A stretch of 64,000 nt of DNA from WTFY01 sp026713925 (GCA_963662355.1 OY759361.1:620001-684000), one strand, 5' to 3'; shown: positions 24,847 through 33,674, counted from the first letter of the stretch. The notes: a model not told the origin generated them from the sequence alone. Translations and numbers: made by a program.

Positions 24847-25010
24847 CCGGCAAGCTGCTGCCTGAGGACGTACACGGCCTTGCAAGCTGCACGATGTTGG
24901 CAACCTAGATTTGAAAGAGGGGGATACTATGAGCGACAACAGCTACTACTCGCAGGAAGTGCACGGGCCTTACGAGCTGCACGATGTTGGCGACCTGGTT
25001 TTGGAAGAAG
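24843..25010 (+). repeat. Duplicated 5' end of the MetX-like hydrolase gene
   Basis: The first 70-80 bases of the hydrolase gene (24929-25010) are present twice. An imperfect copy lies at 24843-24920, offset by 86-90 bases. Over the best 50 bases (24870-24919 against 24959-25009) roughly 43 match, including ACGATGTTGG exactly. The upstream copy starts with an ATG overlapping the livF stop, has one base lost after the VHG codons, and ends at TAG 24908. Confidence 0.75.
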
Positions 25011-25981
25011 GCGGAACCCTGCGCGCCTGCCAGCTTGCCTACGCAACTTTCGGCAATCTCAATGCCGCCAAGGACAATGCCATCCTGATTCCCACTTGGT
25101 ACTCCGGTACCAACAAGATCATGGAGCAGGTCTATACCGGCCAGGGGCGCGCACTTGATCCGGACAAGTATTTCATCATTATCATCAACCAGATTGGCAG
25201 CGGCCTTTCTTCGTCGCCGCACAACACCCCCGCCCCCGGCGGGATGGGGAATTTCCCACCGGTGCGCATTGGCGACGATGTGCGGGCCCAGCACAAGCTG
25301 CTCACGGAAAAGTTCGGTATCGAGAGTCTGGCCCTGGTAATCGGTGGCTCGATGGGTGCGCAGCAGACCTACGAATGGGCCGTGCGCTATCCCGACATGG
25401 TCAAACGCATTGCCGCGATCGCCGGCACAGCGAAAAACTCCGACCATGATTTCCTGTTCACCGACACGCTGGCCGATGCCATCACGTCCGATCCCGGCTT
25501 CAACGGCGGCTTCTATCGATGCCCCTCCGATGTGCGGGAAGGCCTGTTGCGCCACGCCAAGCTGTTTGCGGTGATGGGCTGGAGCACGGAATTCTACCAG
25601 CAGGGTCGCCCGAGAGCGCTGGGATTTTCGTCGATCGATGATTTCATCATGAATTTTATGAATGGCTATTTCAGCGTCATGGATCCAAATAACCTGCTCT
25701 GCATGGCGCGGAAGTGGCAGCACGGCGACGTCAGCCGCATGACAGGGGGCAATCTCAAGGAAGCGCTAGGACGCATCACCGCCCAGGCGTTTGTCATGCC
25801 GATCAACGAGGACATGTTCTTCCCGCCGCAAGATTGCGAAGCGGAGCAGAAAATGATTCCCAACAGTCAGTTCCGTGTCCTGCACAGTATCGACGGACAC
25901 CTGGCACTGTTTGGCGCCGATCCAGAATTTCTAGACCAACTCGACAAGAATCTGGGAGAACTGCTGGCGATTGAAGTCTAG
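24929..25981 (+). CDS. Alpha/beta hydrolase of the homoserine O-acetyltransferase (MetX) family
   Basis: A 350-residue alpha/beta-hydrolase-fold protein. The nucleophile elbow is GGSMGAQQTYEWA with Ser141; the acid and histidine of the triad are likely within PINEDMFFPP and DGHLALFG near the C-terminus. The fold and the GGSMG elbow are shared with MetX, but several MetX hallmarks differ and no other methionine gene is near. Between a Liv-type importer and a Baeyer-Villiger monooxygenase, a hydrolase that opens the ester or lactone made by the latter is more plausible than acetyl transfer. ATG 24929 was chosen because GAGGGGG precedes it; an in-frame TTG at 24911 is unlikely. Confidence 0.85.
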   Translation: MSDNSYYSQEVHGPYELHDVGDLVLEEGGTLRACQLAYATFGNLNAAKDNAILIPTWYSGTNKIMEQVYTGQGRALDPDKYFIIIINQIGSGLSSSPHNTPAPGGMGNFPPVRIGDDVRAQHKLLTEKFGIESLALVIGGSMGAQQTYEWAVRYPDMVKRIAAIAGTAKNSDHDFLFTDTLADAITSDPGFNGGFYRCPSDVREGLLRHAKLFAVMGWSTEFYQQGRPRALGFSSIDDFIMNFMNGYFSVMDPNNLLCMARKWQHGDVSRMTGGNLKEALGRITAQAFVMPINEDMFFPPQDCEAEQKMIPNSQFRVLHSIDGHLALFGADPEFLDQLDKNLGELLAIEV

Positions 25982-26020
25982 AACAAACACACTCACTTTT
26001 AACGAATAGGAGGAAACCCT

Positions 26021-27634
26021 ATGACTAGTTCCAAAACAACTGACTTTGACGCAGTTATTGCTGGCGCCGGTTTCTCCGGAATGTATATGCTGCATAGCCT
26101 GCGTGACAAGCTCGGCCTCTCGGTGCGGGTTTTAGAGAAAGGCGGCGGCGTCGGTGGCACGTGGTACTGGAATCGCTATCCGGGCGCGCGCTGCGATTCC
26201 GACAGCTACATTTACTGCTACATGTTCGACAAGGACCTGCTGCAGGAATGGGAGTGGTCCGAGCGCTATCCCCGCCAGCCCGAGGTTCTGAAGTACCTAG
26301 AACACGTGGCCGATCGTTTCGACCTGCGCAAGGATATCCAGTTCGATACGACCGTCAGCGCGGCGAGCTTCGACGAGGAGGCCAACTGCTGGACGATCCG
26401 TACTGGCGATGGCAACACCGTCACCGCGAAATACTTCATCAGTGCAATCGGGGCCATATCCGAACCGTTCATGCCGGACATCAAGGGCCTGGAGACATTC
26501 GAGGGCACGCAGTACCACACCTCGCATTGGCCGCACGGCGGTGTTGATTTCACTCACAAGCGGGCTGCCGTCATCGGTACCGGCGCGACTGCAGTGCAGG
26601 TCATTCCGGAAATCTCCGAGCAGGCGAAGCACGTTACCGTGTTTCAGCGTACGCCCAACTTCTGCTGGCCCGCGCGCCATGGCAAGGTGGACCCCGAGGT
26701 AGTAGAGTCCCGCAAGGCCGACTATGACGGGATTCGCGAACGTCTTCAAAACTCGTTCTTCGGCTTTGAACTGGCCTTTATAGAAAAGGGGGTGCTCGAT
26801 GCCACGGAGGAGGAGCGCAAGCAAGTGTGGGATGAAATGTGGTATCGGGGCGGCTTCCCTTTCTGGATTGCCAACTACATCGACGTGTTCTTCAACAAGG
26901 AGGCCAACGACGAATGCGTCAAGTACATGGCCGAAAGGATCCGCGAAAAAGTGAAGGACCCGGAGACCGCAGAAAAGCTGATTCCGAAGAACCATCACTA
27001 CGGTACCAAGCGTCAGCCGCTGGAAAGCAACTATTACGATTCATTCAACAAGCCGAATGTCGTGCTGGTGGACGTAAATGAAACACCGATCGAGGAGATC
27101 ACCCCGCAGGGGGTCCGCACCAGCGATCAGGAGTATGAATTCGATATCATCGTGTTCGCCACCGGCTTCGACGGCATGACCGGCCCGCTGAAAAAGATCA
27201 ACCTCAGCGGCCGCGATGGCCAGCAGCTGTCAGAGAAATGGAGCGACGGGCCGCACACCTACCTGGGCCTGGCCATGGCGGGATTCCCCAACATGTTCAC
27301 TATCACCGGTCCAGGCAGCCCCTCGGTACTAAGCAACGTGCCGGTGTCGATCGAGCAGCATGTCGAGTGGATCACGAGTTGTATCGACTACATGGAAAAG
27401 AACAATGTTGCGACGATCGAGGCGACGGCCGAGGCCGAGGACCAATGGACCGCGCATGTTGCCGAAGTGGTCAAAGATTCGCTGATGATCACAGCCAACT
27501 CCTGGTACATGGGTGCCAACATTCCCGGCAAGCCGCTGGTGTTCATGCCTTACCTTGGCGGGGTCGGGGCTTACCGGCAAAAGTGCGACGAGGTCGCATC
27601 GAAGGGGTACGAGGGGTTTGCCTTAGCCAGTTAG
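26021..27634 (+). CDS. Flavin-dependent Baeyer-Villiger monooxygenase
   Basis: A 537-residue class B flavoprotein that inserts oxygen next to a ketone carbonyl using NADPH and O2. The FAD Rossmann motif GAGFSG (15-20), the Baeyer-Villiger fingerprint FEGTQYHTSHWPH (160-172, FxGxxxHxxxWP) and the NADPH Rossmann motif GTGATA (186-191) are in order. Length and the GGVGGTWYWNRYPGARCD block match the cyclohexanone/phenylacetone monooxygenase type. AGGAGG lies before the ATG. It follows the hydrolase by 39 bases and is the last gene of the plus arm, ahead of a strong hairpin. The natural ketone is unknown. Confidence 0.94.
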   Translation: MTSSKTTDFDAVIAGAGFSGMYMLHSLRDKLGLSVRVLEKGGGVGGTWYWNRYPGARCDSDSYIYCYMFDKDLLQEWEWSERYPRQPEVLKYLEHVADRFDLRKDIQFDTTVSAASFDEEANCWTIRTGDGNTVTAKYFISAIGAISEPFMPDIKGLETFEGTQYHTSHWPHGGVDFTHKRAAVIGTGATAVQVIPEISEQAKHVTVFQRTPNFCWPARHGKVDPEVVESRKADYDGIRERLQNSFFGFELAFIEKGVLDATEEERKQVWDEMWYRGGFPFWIANYIDVFFNKEANDECVKYMAERIREKVKDPETAEKLIPKNHHYGTKRQPLESNYYDSFNKPNVVLVDVNETPIEEITPQGVRTSDQEYEFDIIVFATGFDGMTGPLKKINLSGRDGQQLSEKWSDGPHTYLGLAMAGFPNMFTITGPGSPSVLSNVPVSIEQHVEWITSCIDYMEKNNVATIEATAEAEDQWTAHVAEVVKDSLMITANSWYMGANIPGKPLVFMPYLGGVGAYRQKCDEVASKGYEGFALAS

Positions 27635-27666
27635 CCGCGCATTGGCCGCACCCTCGGGTGTGTCAG

Positions 27667-27703
27667 GGCCGGGGCCGCAGCGATGACCACTGCGGCCCCG
27701 GCC
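27667..27703. terminator. Perfect 14-bp hairpin between convergent genes
   Basis: GGCCGGGGCCGCAG and CTGCGGCCCCGGCC pair without mismatch around a nine-base loop, 32 bases after the Baeyer-Villiger gene stop. It has no long T-tract, but its position between convergent genes suggests a two-way terminator. Confidence 0.7.
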
Positions 27704-27785
27704 GGTCACGGGTGACAATGGTCTGGAATCATCAATTTTTAATATTGATGCGTGTCTCGTGCGGGCGCCTTCAGGCCGACAGCGC

Positions 27786-28352
27786 TCATTCGGCACCTGT
27801 CACCCAGGTCTCATCCAGGCCAGGTAACCCGTCGATGCTTGTCTTGTTTTTGCCCCTTCGGTATGCAGCGATTTCCTGTGGGCTCCTGACTTCCACCCAC
27901 CGTTTGATGTCATTGCGATGAGACTTGAACTTCATAAGCGGCACACCAAATCCACATGAATCACTGATACGTTCTACCCGCACTCGTATGATCGATCTTG
28001 ATCCCTTGTAGGATGGGAACTTTGTCAGCAGGGAGTCGTGTTCCCTGTCGCCCGGGAAGAGCGTTTCACCTTTGCCGTGCAGTCGCACGATCTTGGGCGC
28101 TCCCTCAAATGCACAAAGCATGATGAGTATCCGTTTGTTTTCCCTGAGGTGGGCAACCGTTTCGATTCCACTGCCTGTAAAATCCAGATAGGCGACGGTA
28201 TGCGGGTCGATTATGCGGAACGTGTCACCGCCTTTCGGAGAGCAGTTGATATGCCCGTCCTGTGACAGCGGTGCCGTGGAAACAAAGAATACCTTCTGCC
28301 GCTGGATCCATTTAGCCAGACTCGAATCAATTTGATCGTATAGCTTGCTCAT
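27786..28352 (-). CDS. Pyridoxamine 5'-phosphate oxidase-fold (PPOX) family protein
   Basis: A 188-residue split-barrel flavin-binding protein. The N-terminal block (IQRQKVFFVSTAPLSQDGHINCSPKGG) and AYLDFTGSGIETVAHLREN are typical of the large, mostly uncharacterised PPOX family that binds FMN, F420 or heme. It is divergent from the flavin monooxygenase gene at 28709 and convergent with the Baeyer-Villiger gene. A role as flavin reductase or redox partner for the monooxygenase is possible but not shown. No signal peptide. Confidence 0.85.
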   Translation of the reverse strand: MSKLYDQIDSSLAKWIQRQKVFFVSTAPLSQDGHINCSPKGGDTFRIIDPHTVAYLDFTGSGIETVAHLRENKRILIMLCAFEGAPKIVRLHGKGETLFPGDREHDSLLTKFPSYKGSRSIIRVRVERISDSCGFGVPLMKFKSHRNDIKRWVEVRSPQEIAAYRRGKNKTSIDGLPGLDETWVTGAE

Positions 28353-28708
28353 AGTACAGATTCCGCCTGAATGACCTGATTAGCTTGTTATTGAATGCCG
28401 CCCTGGACTGTCAGCGGTCATTCGTGCACTACATAATGTGGAAATCAGGGCAAACATTTTACACACAGCCGGTCGACCTGGAAAGCACGACAGTGGAAAA
28501 AGCAAAGGTGAGCGGGCTGTGCGCAGCCCTCACCGAAAGTGACTGTTTATTTTCAAGGCTAAAACCCGAAGTCAAGGCCAGGGGTGTGCAAATCCGGCAT
28601 GTGTGTTCACCCATTTCCCGCCAGATCCTGCATACACGGTTGACAATTGACTGTACAGCTTTACCATTAAAACTGTTACATTAGAACAACATAACCTGAG
28701 CGCGAACT
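28353..28708. other. Divergent spacer between the PPOX gene and the flavin monooxygenase
   Basis: 356 bases holding the two divergent promoters. Apart from the promoter listed at 28640-28667 I found no gene with a Shine-Dalgarno; the 99-codon frame from 28385 has no family resemblance and no ribosome-binding site. Confidence 0.4.
28640..28667 (+). promoter_or_regulatory. Probable sigma-70 promoter of the flavin monooxygenase gene
   Basis: A perfect -35 TTGACA (28640-28645) is followed after 16 bases by TACCAT (28662-28667), matching TATAAT at four of six positions. The start codon is about 40 bases downstream. Confidence 0.5.
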
Positions 28709-30109
28709 ATGTCCAAGCAAATTCATATGAACGCATTCACAATGTGTTCCGTTTGTTTTCATTCGAAGGGACAATGGAAGCATCCCCTCGACCAATCCTC
28801 ACTGGGATACAAGGATGTGAACTACTGGGTGGACCTGGCCCGGACCCTGGAACGCGGGTGCTTCGATACTTTATTTCTGGCCGACGTGCACGGAACATAC
28901 AATGTCTACAAGGGGTCACGTGAAACCGCAGTGCGGCACTCCACGCAAATCCCCAGCAATGACCCCACCCTGGTCATCTCGGCGATGGCGTACGCCACGA
29001 AGCATGTAGGCTTCGCCTGTACGTTTTCAACGAGTTATTTCCCCCCCTACCAGACGGCCAAACTGTTCTCCACGCTGGACCATCTTACCAAGGGGCGCAT
29101 TGCGTGGAACATTGTGACGTCCTACCTGCCCGACGCCAACGAGAACTTCGGCATCGGCGGACAGATGGAGCATGACGAACGCTATGACCGGGCAGATGAA
29201 TACATGGACGTGGTGTACAAGCTGTGGGAGCACTCATGGGAAGAAGATGCTGTGATACGTGATACCGAGAACGATATTCACACAGACCCCGCCAAGGTGC
29301 ATGAAATCAATCACAAGGGCAAGTACTTCAACATTCCGGGCCCGCACATGTGCGAACCGTCCCCGCAACGTACGCCTGTCCTGTTTCAGGCGGGCGGTTC
29401 AGGCCGGGGGATCGAGTTTGCGGCAAGCCACGCCGAGGCAATATTTGCAATCCATCCAACCATGGAGGTCTCAAAAAAGATCATCCGGTCCACCCGCGAA
29501 GTCATTGCCAAGCAAGGCCGCAATCCGGACGAGGTAAAGATATTTCCCGGCATATCGGTAATCACCGCACCGACTGACGAAGAGGCAAGGCTGAAATTCG
29601 AAACCTGTAAAAAATACAGAAGCCCCGAAGGTGCCCTGGCGCTGTACTGCGGCTGGGTCGGGGTGGACCTGTCCAAGATCGATGTCAATGAAAAGCTGGC
29701 GAATGCAGAAACCAATGCGATCCAGGGGCTGCTGAGTTATTTCGCAGAAGTTGCACCGGACCGCGAGTGGACACTGCAGGAAGCGGCGGAATTTATCTCG
29801 ATCGGCAGCGTCATGCCAAAGATCATTGGCAGTCCGGCGACGGTCGCAGATGAACTTGAGAAGTGGATGGAAGTGACAGACTGTGACGGGTTCAATCTGG
29901 TCGTGGCCAACCACCCTGCCGGGTACATCGATTTCGTAAACCTGGTCGTGCCCGAGTTGCAGCGGCGCGGGCGCATGCGTACCCACTACGAGACGAGCAC
30001 CTTGCGCGAACACTACTTTGGTGCAGGGCAGCGGCGGCTATCGAAAGATCATCAGGCATTCCGGTCCTTGCCCGGGTGGAAACTACGCAGCAACCGCCAA
30101 GTAGCGTAG
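28709..30109 (+). CDS. Bacterial luciferase-like flavin monooxygenase, NtaA/SnaA/DmoA group
   Basis: A 466-residue FMNH2-dependent monooxygenase of the two-component luciferase-like superfamily. Subgroup blocks are clear: ERGCFDTLFLAD near 48, FSTLDHLTKGRIAWNIVTS near 112, the NENFG segment, ERYDRADEYMDVVYKLW, and FQAGGSGRG near 228. Members oxidise nitrilotriacetate, EDTA, dimethyl sulfide, or pristinamycin precursors and need a separate flavin reductase. No typical reductase is adjacent; the divergent PPOX protein is the nearest flavin-binding neighbour. Motifs do not decide the substrate. Confidence 0.9.
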   Translation: MSKQIHMNAFTMCSVCFHSKGQWKHPLDQSSLGYKDVNYWVDLARTLERGCFDTLFLADVHGTYNVYKGSRETAVRHSTQIPSNDPTLVISAMAYATKHVGFACTFSTSYFPPYQTAKLFSTLDHLTKGRIAWNIVTSYLPDANENFGIGGQMEHDERYDRADEYMDVVYKLWEHSWEEDAVIRDTENDIHTDPAKVHEINHKGKYFNIPGPHMCEPSPQRTPVLFQAGGSGRGIEFAASHAEAIFAIHPTMEVSKKIIRSTREVIAKQGRNPDEVKIFPGISVITAPTDEEARLKFETCKKYRSPEGALALYCGWVGVDLSKIDVNEKLANAETNAIQGLLSYFAEVAPDREWTLQEAAEFISIGSVMPKIIGSPATVADELEKWMEVTDCDGFNLVVANHPAGYIDFVNLVVPELQRRGRMRTHYETSTLREHYFGAGQRRLSKDHQAFRSLPGWKLRSNRQVA

Positions 30110-30275
30110 CGGGGTTTTGGCACTGACATGCCCAGGCCCGATGTCGGCCGCATGTCATGGCGCTCAGCCAACAGGTACCCACGACCGGCCGTCTTTCGAA
30201 CCGGACCTTGAGCTTCCCTCAGACCTGCAGGGGTCTGCTGCGTGTCACGCTGGATATTGCGAAGCTGCCGGTTTC

Positions 30276-30671
30276 CTACCGGTAGGCGCCGTGCCTTTGC
30301 AAAACCTCTATTTCGTACCCGTCAGGGTCATTGATAAAGAAAAATTTTGCGAGCAGTTCGCCGCCGGGGCTGAAGGAAACAATATCCTGAGGCTCATAGC
30401 CAAGGGATTTGATTCGCTCATGTTCCGCTTCCAGGTCCTCGACGCACACCGCAACATGCCCATAGCCGTTGCCATGTGTATAGGCATCCGTGCGACCCTT
30501 GTTCAGGGTCAACTCAATCTCCACATCATTCTCATCGTTACCCAGGTACACCAGGGCGAAATCATCAAAATCCAGATAACGCTTTTCTTTTATGTCAAAC
30601 ACCTCTTCATAGAAGGTCTTGGAGCGCTCCACATCCAGCACACGAATCATTGAATGAATTATTTTTGCCAT
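30276..30671 (-). CDS. gloA: Lactoylglutathione lyase-like glyoxalase I
   Basis: A 131-residue vicinal-oxygen-chelate enzyme. The four metal ligands of the bacterial glyoxalase I align: H6 (IIHSM), E53 (EIELT), H72 (YGHVAV) and E122 (YEIEVL), as do the length and the DPDGYEIE ending. It would convert the methylglyoxal-glutathione hemithioacetal to lactoylglutathione. The start at 30671 gives the family-standard N-terminus with GAGAGGG upstream; a longer in-frame reading lacks similarity. It is convergent with the flavin monooxygenase gene. Confidence 0.88.
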   Translation of the reverse strand: MAKIIHSMIRVLDVERSKTFYEEVFDIKEKRYLDFDDFALVYLGNDENDVEIELTLNKGRTDAYTHGNGYGHVAVCVEDLEAEHERIKSLGYEPQDIVSFSPGGELLAKFFFINDPDGYEIEVLQRHGAYR

Positions 30672-30878
30672 TTTTACCCTCTCATCAGCCTGTTTGCCCG
30701 GCTGTAGTATGAAACAATTGGGTATGGACATTGTAAATATTTGGTTGAACAGTGTCCATAGCGCCGGGGTTTCCAATGGTGAACGGGGCTGACTCCCGTT
30801 CACGAGGCATTGTGTCCCCAAGTAATTTCCTGATATACAGAAGATGCCTGCATACAGCACCCGATACAGTAGAATGAC

Positions 30879-31715
30879 GTGAACAACGTAACCGACCGCT
30901 ACGCCGTGATCGGCAACCCGATTGCACACAGCCTGTCGCCTGAAATACACCTCCTGTTCGCGGAGCAGACGAACGAGCGCATCACGTACGAAAAGCTCTT
31001 CGCCCCCCCGGGAGACTTTGCCCGAATCACTGTACGGTTTTTCGCTAACGAGGGCAGGGGACTGAACGTGACCGTGCCGTTCAAGCGTGAGGCGTGCGGA
31101 TTCGTTGACCAAACCACGCAGTTCGCCGAAAACTCCGGTGCCGTGAATACCATCCTCCTCCAGGAAGACGGCACGTACCTCGGGGCGAATACGGATGGCA
31201 TCGGCCTGCTGCGCGATCTGAAAAAGTCATTGCACCTGCAGGTCCAGGACCGTAGCGTCCTGATCCTCGGTGCCGGCGGGGCCACCCGGGGCATCGTCGA
31301 GCCCCTGCTCAGGGAACAACCTGCGGAACTGCTGATCGCCAACCGCACCCCCGACCGGGCCGAGACGATCGCCGCAATGTTCCGGCACGTGGGGCGGGTA
31401 CGAAGCTGCGCTCTGGACGAGATCCCGGTCAGGCCCTACGACCTGATCCTGCACGCCACCTCGGCACCCCTGCAGAACAGCCGCCTGACCCTGCCGGGCG
31501 GGATCGTCAGCCCAAACACCTGCTGCTACGACCTCATGTACGGCAAGGACGTCACTTCGTTCATGCGCTGGGCCCTCGCACAAAACGCCGGACGGGTGGT
31601 CGACGGGTTCGGGATGCTGCTCGAACAGGCGGCCGAGTCGTTTTTCCTGTGGCGGGGCAAGCGCCCGGATACCGACATGGCCAGAAAATGCCTGCGACCG
31701 GATCCGGCGGCCTGA
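30879..31715 (+). CDS. aroE: Shikimate dehydrogenase
   Basis: NADP-dependent reduction of 3-dehydroshikimate in aromatic amino acid synthesis. The substrate-binding SLSP (18-21), catalytic lysine in NVTVPFK, aspartate in ANTDGIG, and nucleotide motif GAGGATRG are all present. 278 residues is usual. The start codon is GTG at 30879 with no strong Shine-Dalgarno. ubiA follows by four bases, so the two are likely co-transcribed, linking chorismate supply to ubiquinone synthesis. Confidence 0.95.
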   Translation: MNNVTDRYAVIGNPIAHSLSPEIHLLFAEQTNERITYEKLFAPPGDFARITVRFFANEGRGLNVTVPFKREACGFVDQTTQFAENSGAVNTILLQEDGTYLGANTDGIGLLRDLKKSLHLQVQDRSVLILGAGGATRGIVEPLLREQPAELLIANRTPDRAETIAAMFRHVGRVRSCALDEIPVRPYDLILHATSAPLQNSRLTLPGGIVSPNTCCYDLMYGKDVTSFMRWALAQNAGRVVDGFGMLLEQAAESFFLWRGKRPDTDMARKCLRPDPAA

Positions 31716-31719
31716 CACA

Positions 31720-32595
31720 ATGCTTCACCCGGCTTTCCCGAAGCGCTCCGGCAGGCTTGTCCTGTACGCCCGGCTGATCCGCCTGGACAAGCCGGTCGGG
31801 ATTTTCCTGCTGCTGTGGCCCGCCCTGTGGGCCCTGTACCTGGCATCAAGCGGCAGACCCGACCCGGTGATTCTGGGGGTCTTCGTGCTGGGGGTTGTCC
31901 TGATGCGCTCGGCCGGTTGCGCCATCAACGATCTCGCCGACCGGGACATCGACCCGCACGTCGCGCGTACCCGGGACCGGCCGGTGGCCAGCGGGGCACT
32001 ATCCCCTTTTGAGGCCATGATACTGGCGGGCGTGCTGGCGGGTGCGGCTTTCCTGCTTGCGGTGCTGCTGCTCAACCGCCTGACGGTCCTGCTCGCCGTG
32101 GGCGGTGCCGTGCTGGCGGCTACCTACCCGTTCATGAAACGCCTGCACGCCCTGCCGCAGGCGCACCTGGGCGTGGCATTCGCCTGGTCCGTTCCGATGG
32201 CGTTCACCGCCACCACCGGCAACCTGCCGCCTGGCGCCGCATGGCTGCTGTTCGCCTGCGCGGCCCTGTGGACCGTGGCGTACGATACCATGTATGCCAT
32301 GTCTGACCGCGAAGACGACCTGAGGGTCGGTGTCAAGTCGACCGCTATCCTGTTCGGTTCTGCCGACCGGCTCATGGTGGGCCTGTTGCAGGTGCTGGTG
32401 ATCGCATGCCTGACAGGCACGGGCCTGCTGGCAGGCTTCGGCGGGGCCTACTATGCGGCCCTGGGTCTCGGGGCCGGCCTGTTTGTCTACCAGCAAACAC
32501 TCATTCGGGAGCGCGAGCCTGCTCGCTGCCTGCGTGCATTTCTCAACAACCAGTATTTCGGCCTGGTGATTTTCATCGGGATTCTTGCGTCGTGA
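31720..32595 (+). CDS. ubiA: 4-hydroxybenzoate polyprenyltransferase
   Basis: An integral membrane prenyltransferase that attaches the polyprenyl tail to 4-hydroxybenzoate in ubiquinone synthesis. Both aspartate-rich motifs that bind Mg-diphosphate are present: NDLADRDID (70-78) and DREDD near 196. About eight membrane spans and 291 residues fit the family. It begins four bases after aroE. The ubiC lyase that normally makes its substrate is not adjacent. Confidence 0.95.
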   Translation: MLHPAFPKRSGRLVLYARLIRLDKPVGIFLLLWPALWALYLASSGRPDPVILGVFVLGVVLMRSAGCAINDLADRDIDPHVARTRDRPVASGALSPFEAMILAGVLAGAAFLLAVLLLNRLTVLLAVGGAVLAATYPFMKRLHALPQAHLGVAFAWSVPMAFTATTGNLPPGAAWLLFACAALWTVAYDTMYAMSDREDDLRVGVKSTAILFGSADRLMVGLLQVLVIACLTGTGLLAGFGGAYYAALGLGAGLFVYQQTLIREREPARCLRAFLNNQYFGLVIFIGILAS

Positions 32596-32685
32596 AACGC
32601 CCGGTGAAGTTGACAGCCCAATGCAACCCGCTACACTTGCACGGCAAGGGCGGGGTTTCCGCCCGCCACCTTTGAACTGGACACC

Positions 32686-33663
32686 ATGCCCATAGACACC
32701 CTTCGAAACGACTGGCAGCTGCACGAGGTGCTGGACCTCTATGCACTGCCGTTCAACGACCTGCTGTACCGGGCACACCAGGCACTGCGCGCCTGGCACG
32801 ACCCCAACCGGGTGCAGGTCAGCACCCTGCTTTCCATCAAGACCGGGGCGTGTCCCGAGGACTGTGCCTACTGCCCGCAAAGCGGTCATTACGACACGGA
32901 CATCGAACCGGAGCGCCTGCTCCCGGTCGAGGAAGTCAAACAGAATGCCGCAGCCGCCCGGGCGGGCGGTGCATCCAGGTTCTGCATGGGCGCGGCCTGG
33001 CGCAACCCGACGGACCGGCACCTGGACCATGCCGTGGAGATGATCCAAGCGGTCAAGGATACGGGGCTCGAGACCTGCATGACGCTCGGGATGCTCACCG
33101 GAGCCCAGGCCCGGCGGCTCAAGGCAGCCGGACTGGATTACTATAACCACAACCTGGACACCTCGCCCGAGTTCTACGGCCACATCATCACCACCCGGAC
33201 CTACCAGGACCGGCTGGACACCCTGGAACACGTGCGCGAGGCAGGCCTCAGCGTCTGCTGCGGAGGCATTATCGGCATGGGGGAATCCCGTGAGGACCGG
33301 GCCGGCCTGCTGGCGCAACTGGCCTGCCTGCCCAGGCATCCGGAATCCGTGCCGATCAACATGCTGGTGCGCATCAAGGGCACCCCCCTGTACGAGGCGC
33401 AGGCACTGGACCCGTTTGAATTCATCCGCACCATTGCCGTGGCCCGGATCATGATGCCGAAATCGGTCGTGCGCCTGTCTGCCGGGCGTGAAGGCATGAG
33501 CGAACAGACCCAGGCGCTGTGCTTTTTCGCAGGCGCCAATTCGGTCTTTTACGGCGACACCCTGCTGACGGCAAAAAACCCGGCGCCGAACCAGGACCGT
33601 TCACTGTTCACCCGACTCGGCATCGAAGCTGACCGGCTCGCCGCCCCCGAAACGAGCGCCTGA
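32686..33663 (+). CDS. bioB: Biotin synthase
   Basis: A radical S-adenosylmethionine enzyme that inserts sulfur into dethiobiotin. The radical-SAM cluster ligands are C56, C60 and C63 (CPEDCAYC); conserved cysteines and asparagine for the 2Fe-2S cluster appear in RFCMG, TCMTLG and the YYNHNLDTSPEFY block. 325 residues. bioF follows by 11 bases, giving a bioB-bioF operon. bioH, bioC and bioD are not in the following sequence. Confidence 0.97.
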   Translation: MPIDTLRNDWQLHEVLDLYALPFNDLLYRAHQALRAWHDPNRVQVSTLLSIKTGACPEDCAYCPQSGHYDTDIEPERLLPVEEVKQNAAAARAGGASRFCMGAAWRNPTDRHLDHAVEMIQAVKDTGLETCMTLGMLTGAQARRLKAAGLDYYNHNLDTSPEFYGHIITTRTYQDRLDTLEHVREAGLSVCCGGIIGMGESREDRAGLLAQLACLPRHPESVPINMLVRIKGTPLYEAQALDPFEFIRTIAVARIMMPKSVVRLSAGREGMSEQTQALCFFAGANSVFYGDTLLTAKNPAPNQDRSLFTRLGIEADRLAAPETSA

Positions 33664-33674
33664 TCCGGGCCAGC

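Noticed and set aside
28385..28684. 99-codon gene in the PPOX-monooxygenase spacer
   Set aside because: No Shine-Dalgarno, no recognisable motif, and it runs through the likely promoter of the monooxygenase gene.
28909..28926. Third parS-like sequence (GGTCACGTGAAAC)
   Set aside because: It keeps CACGTGAAAC on one side only and mismatches the other arm at several positions, so it is not a credible parS.
28709..30109. Definite dimethylsulfide monooxygenase (dmoA) or nitrilotriacetate monooxygenase (ntaA)
   Set aside because: Subgroup motifs are shared by enzymes with very different substrates; no partner gene decides between them.
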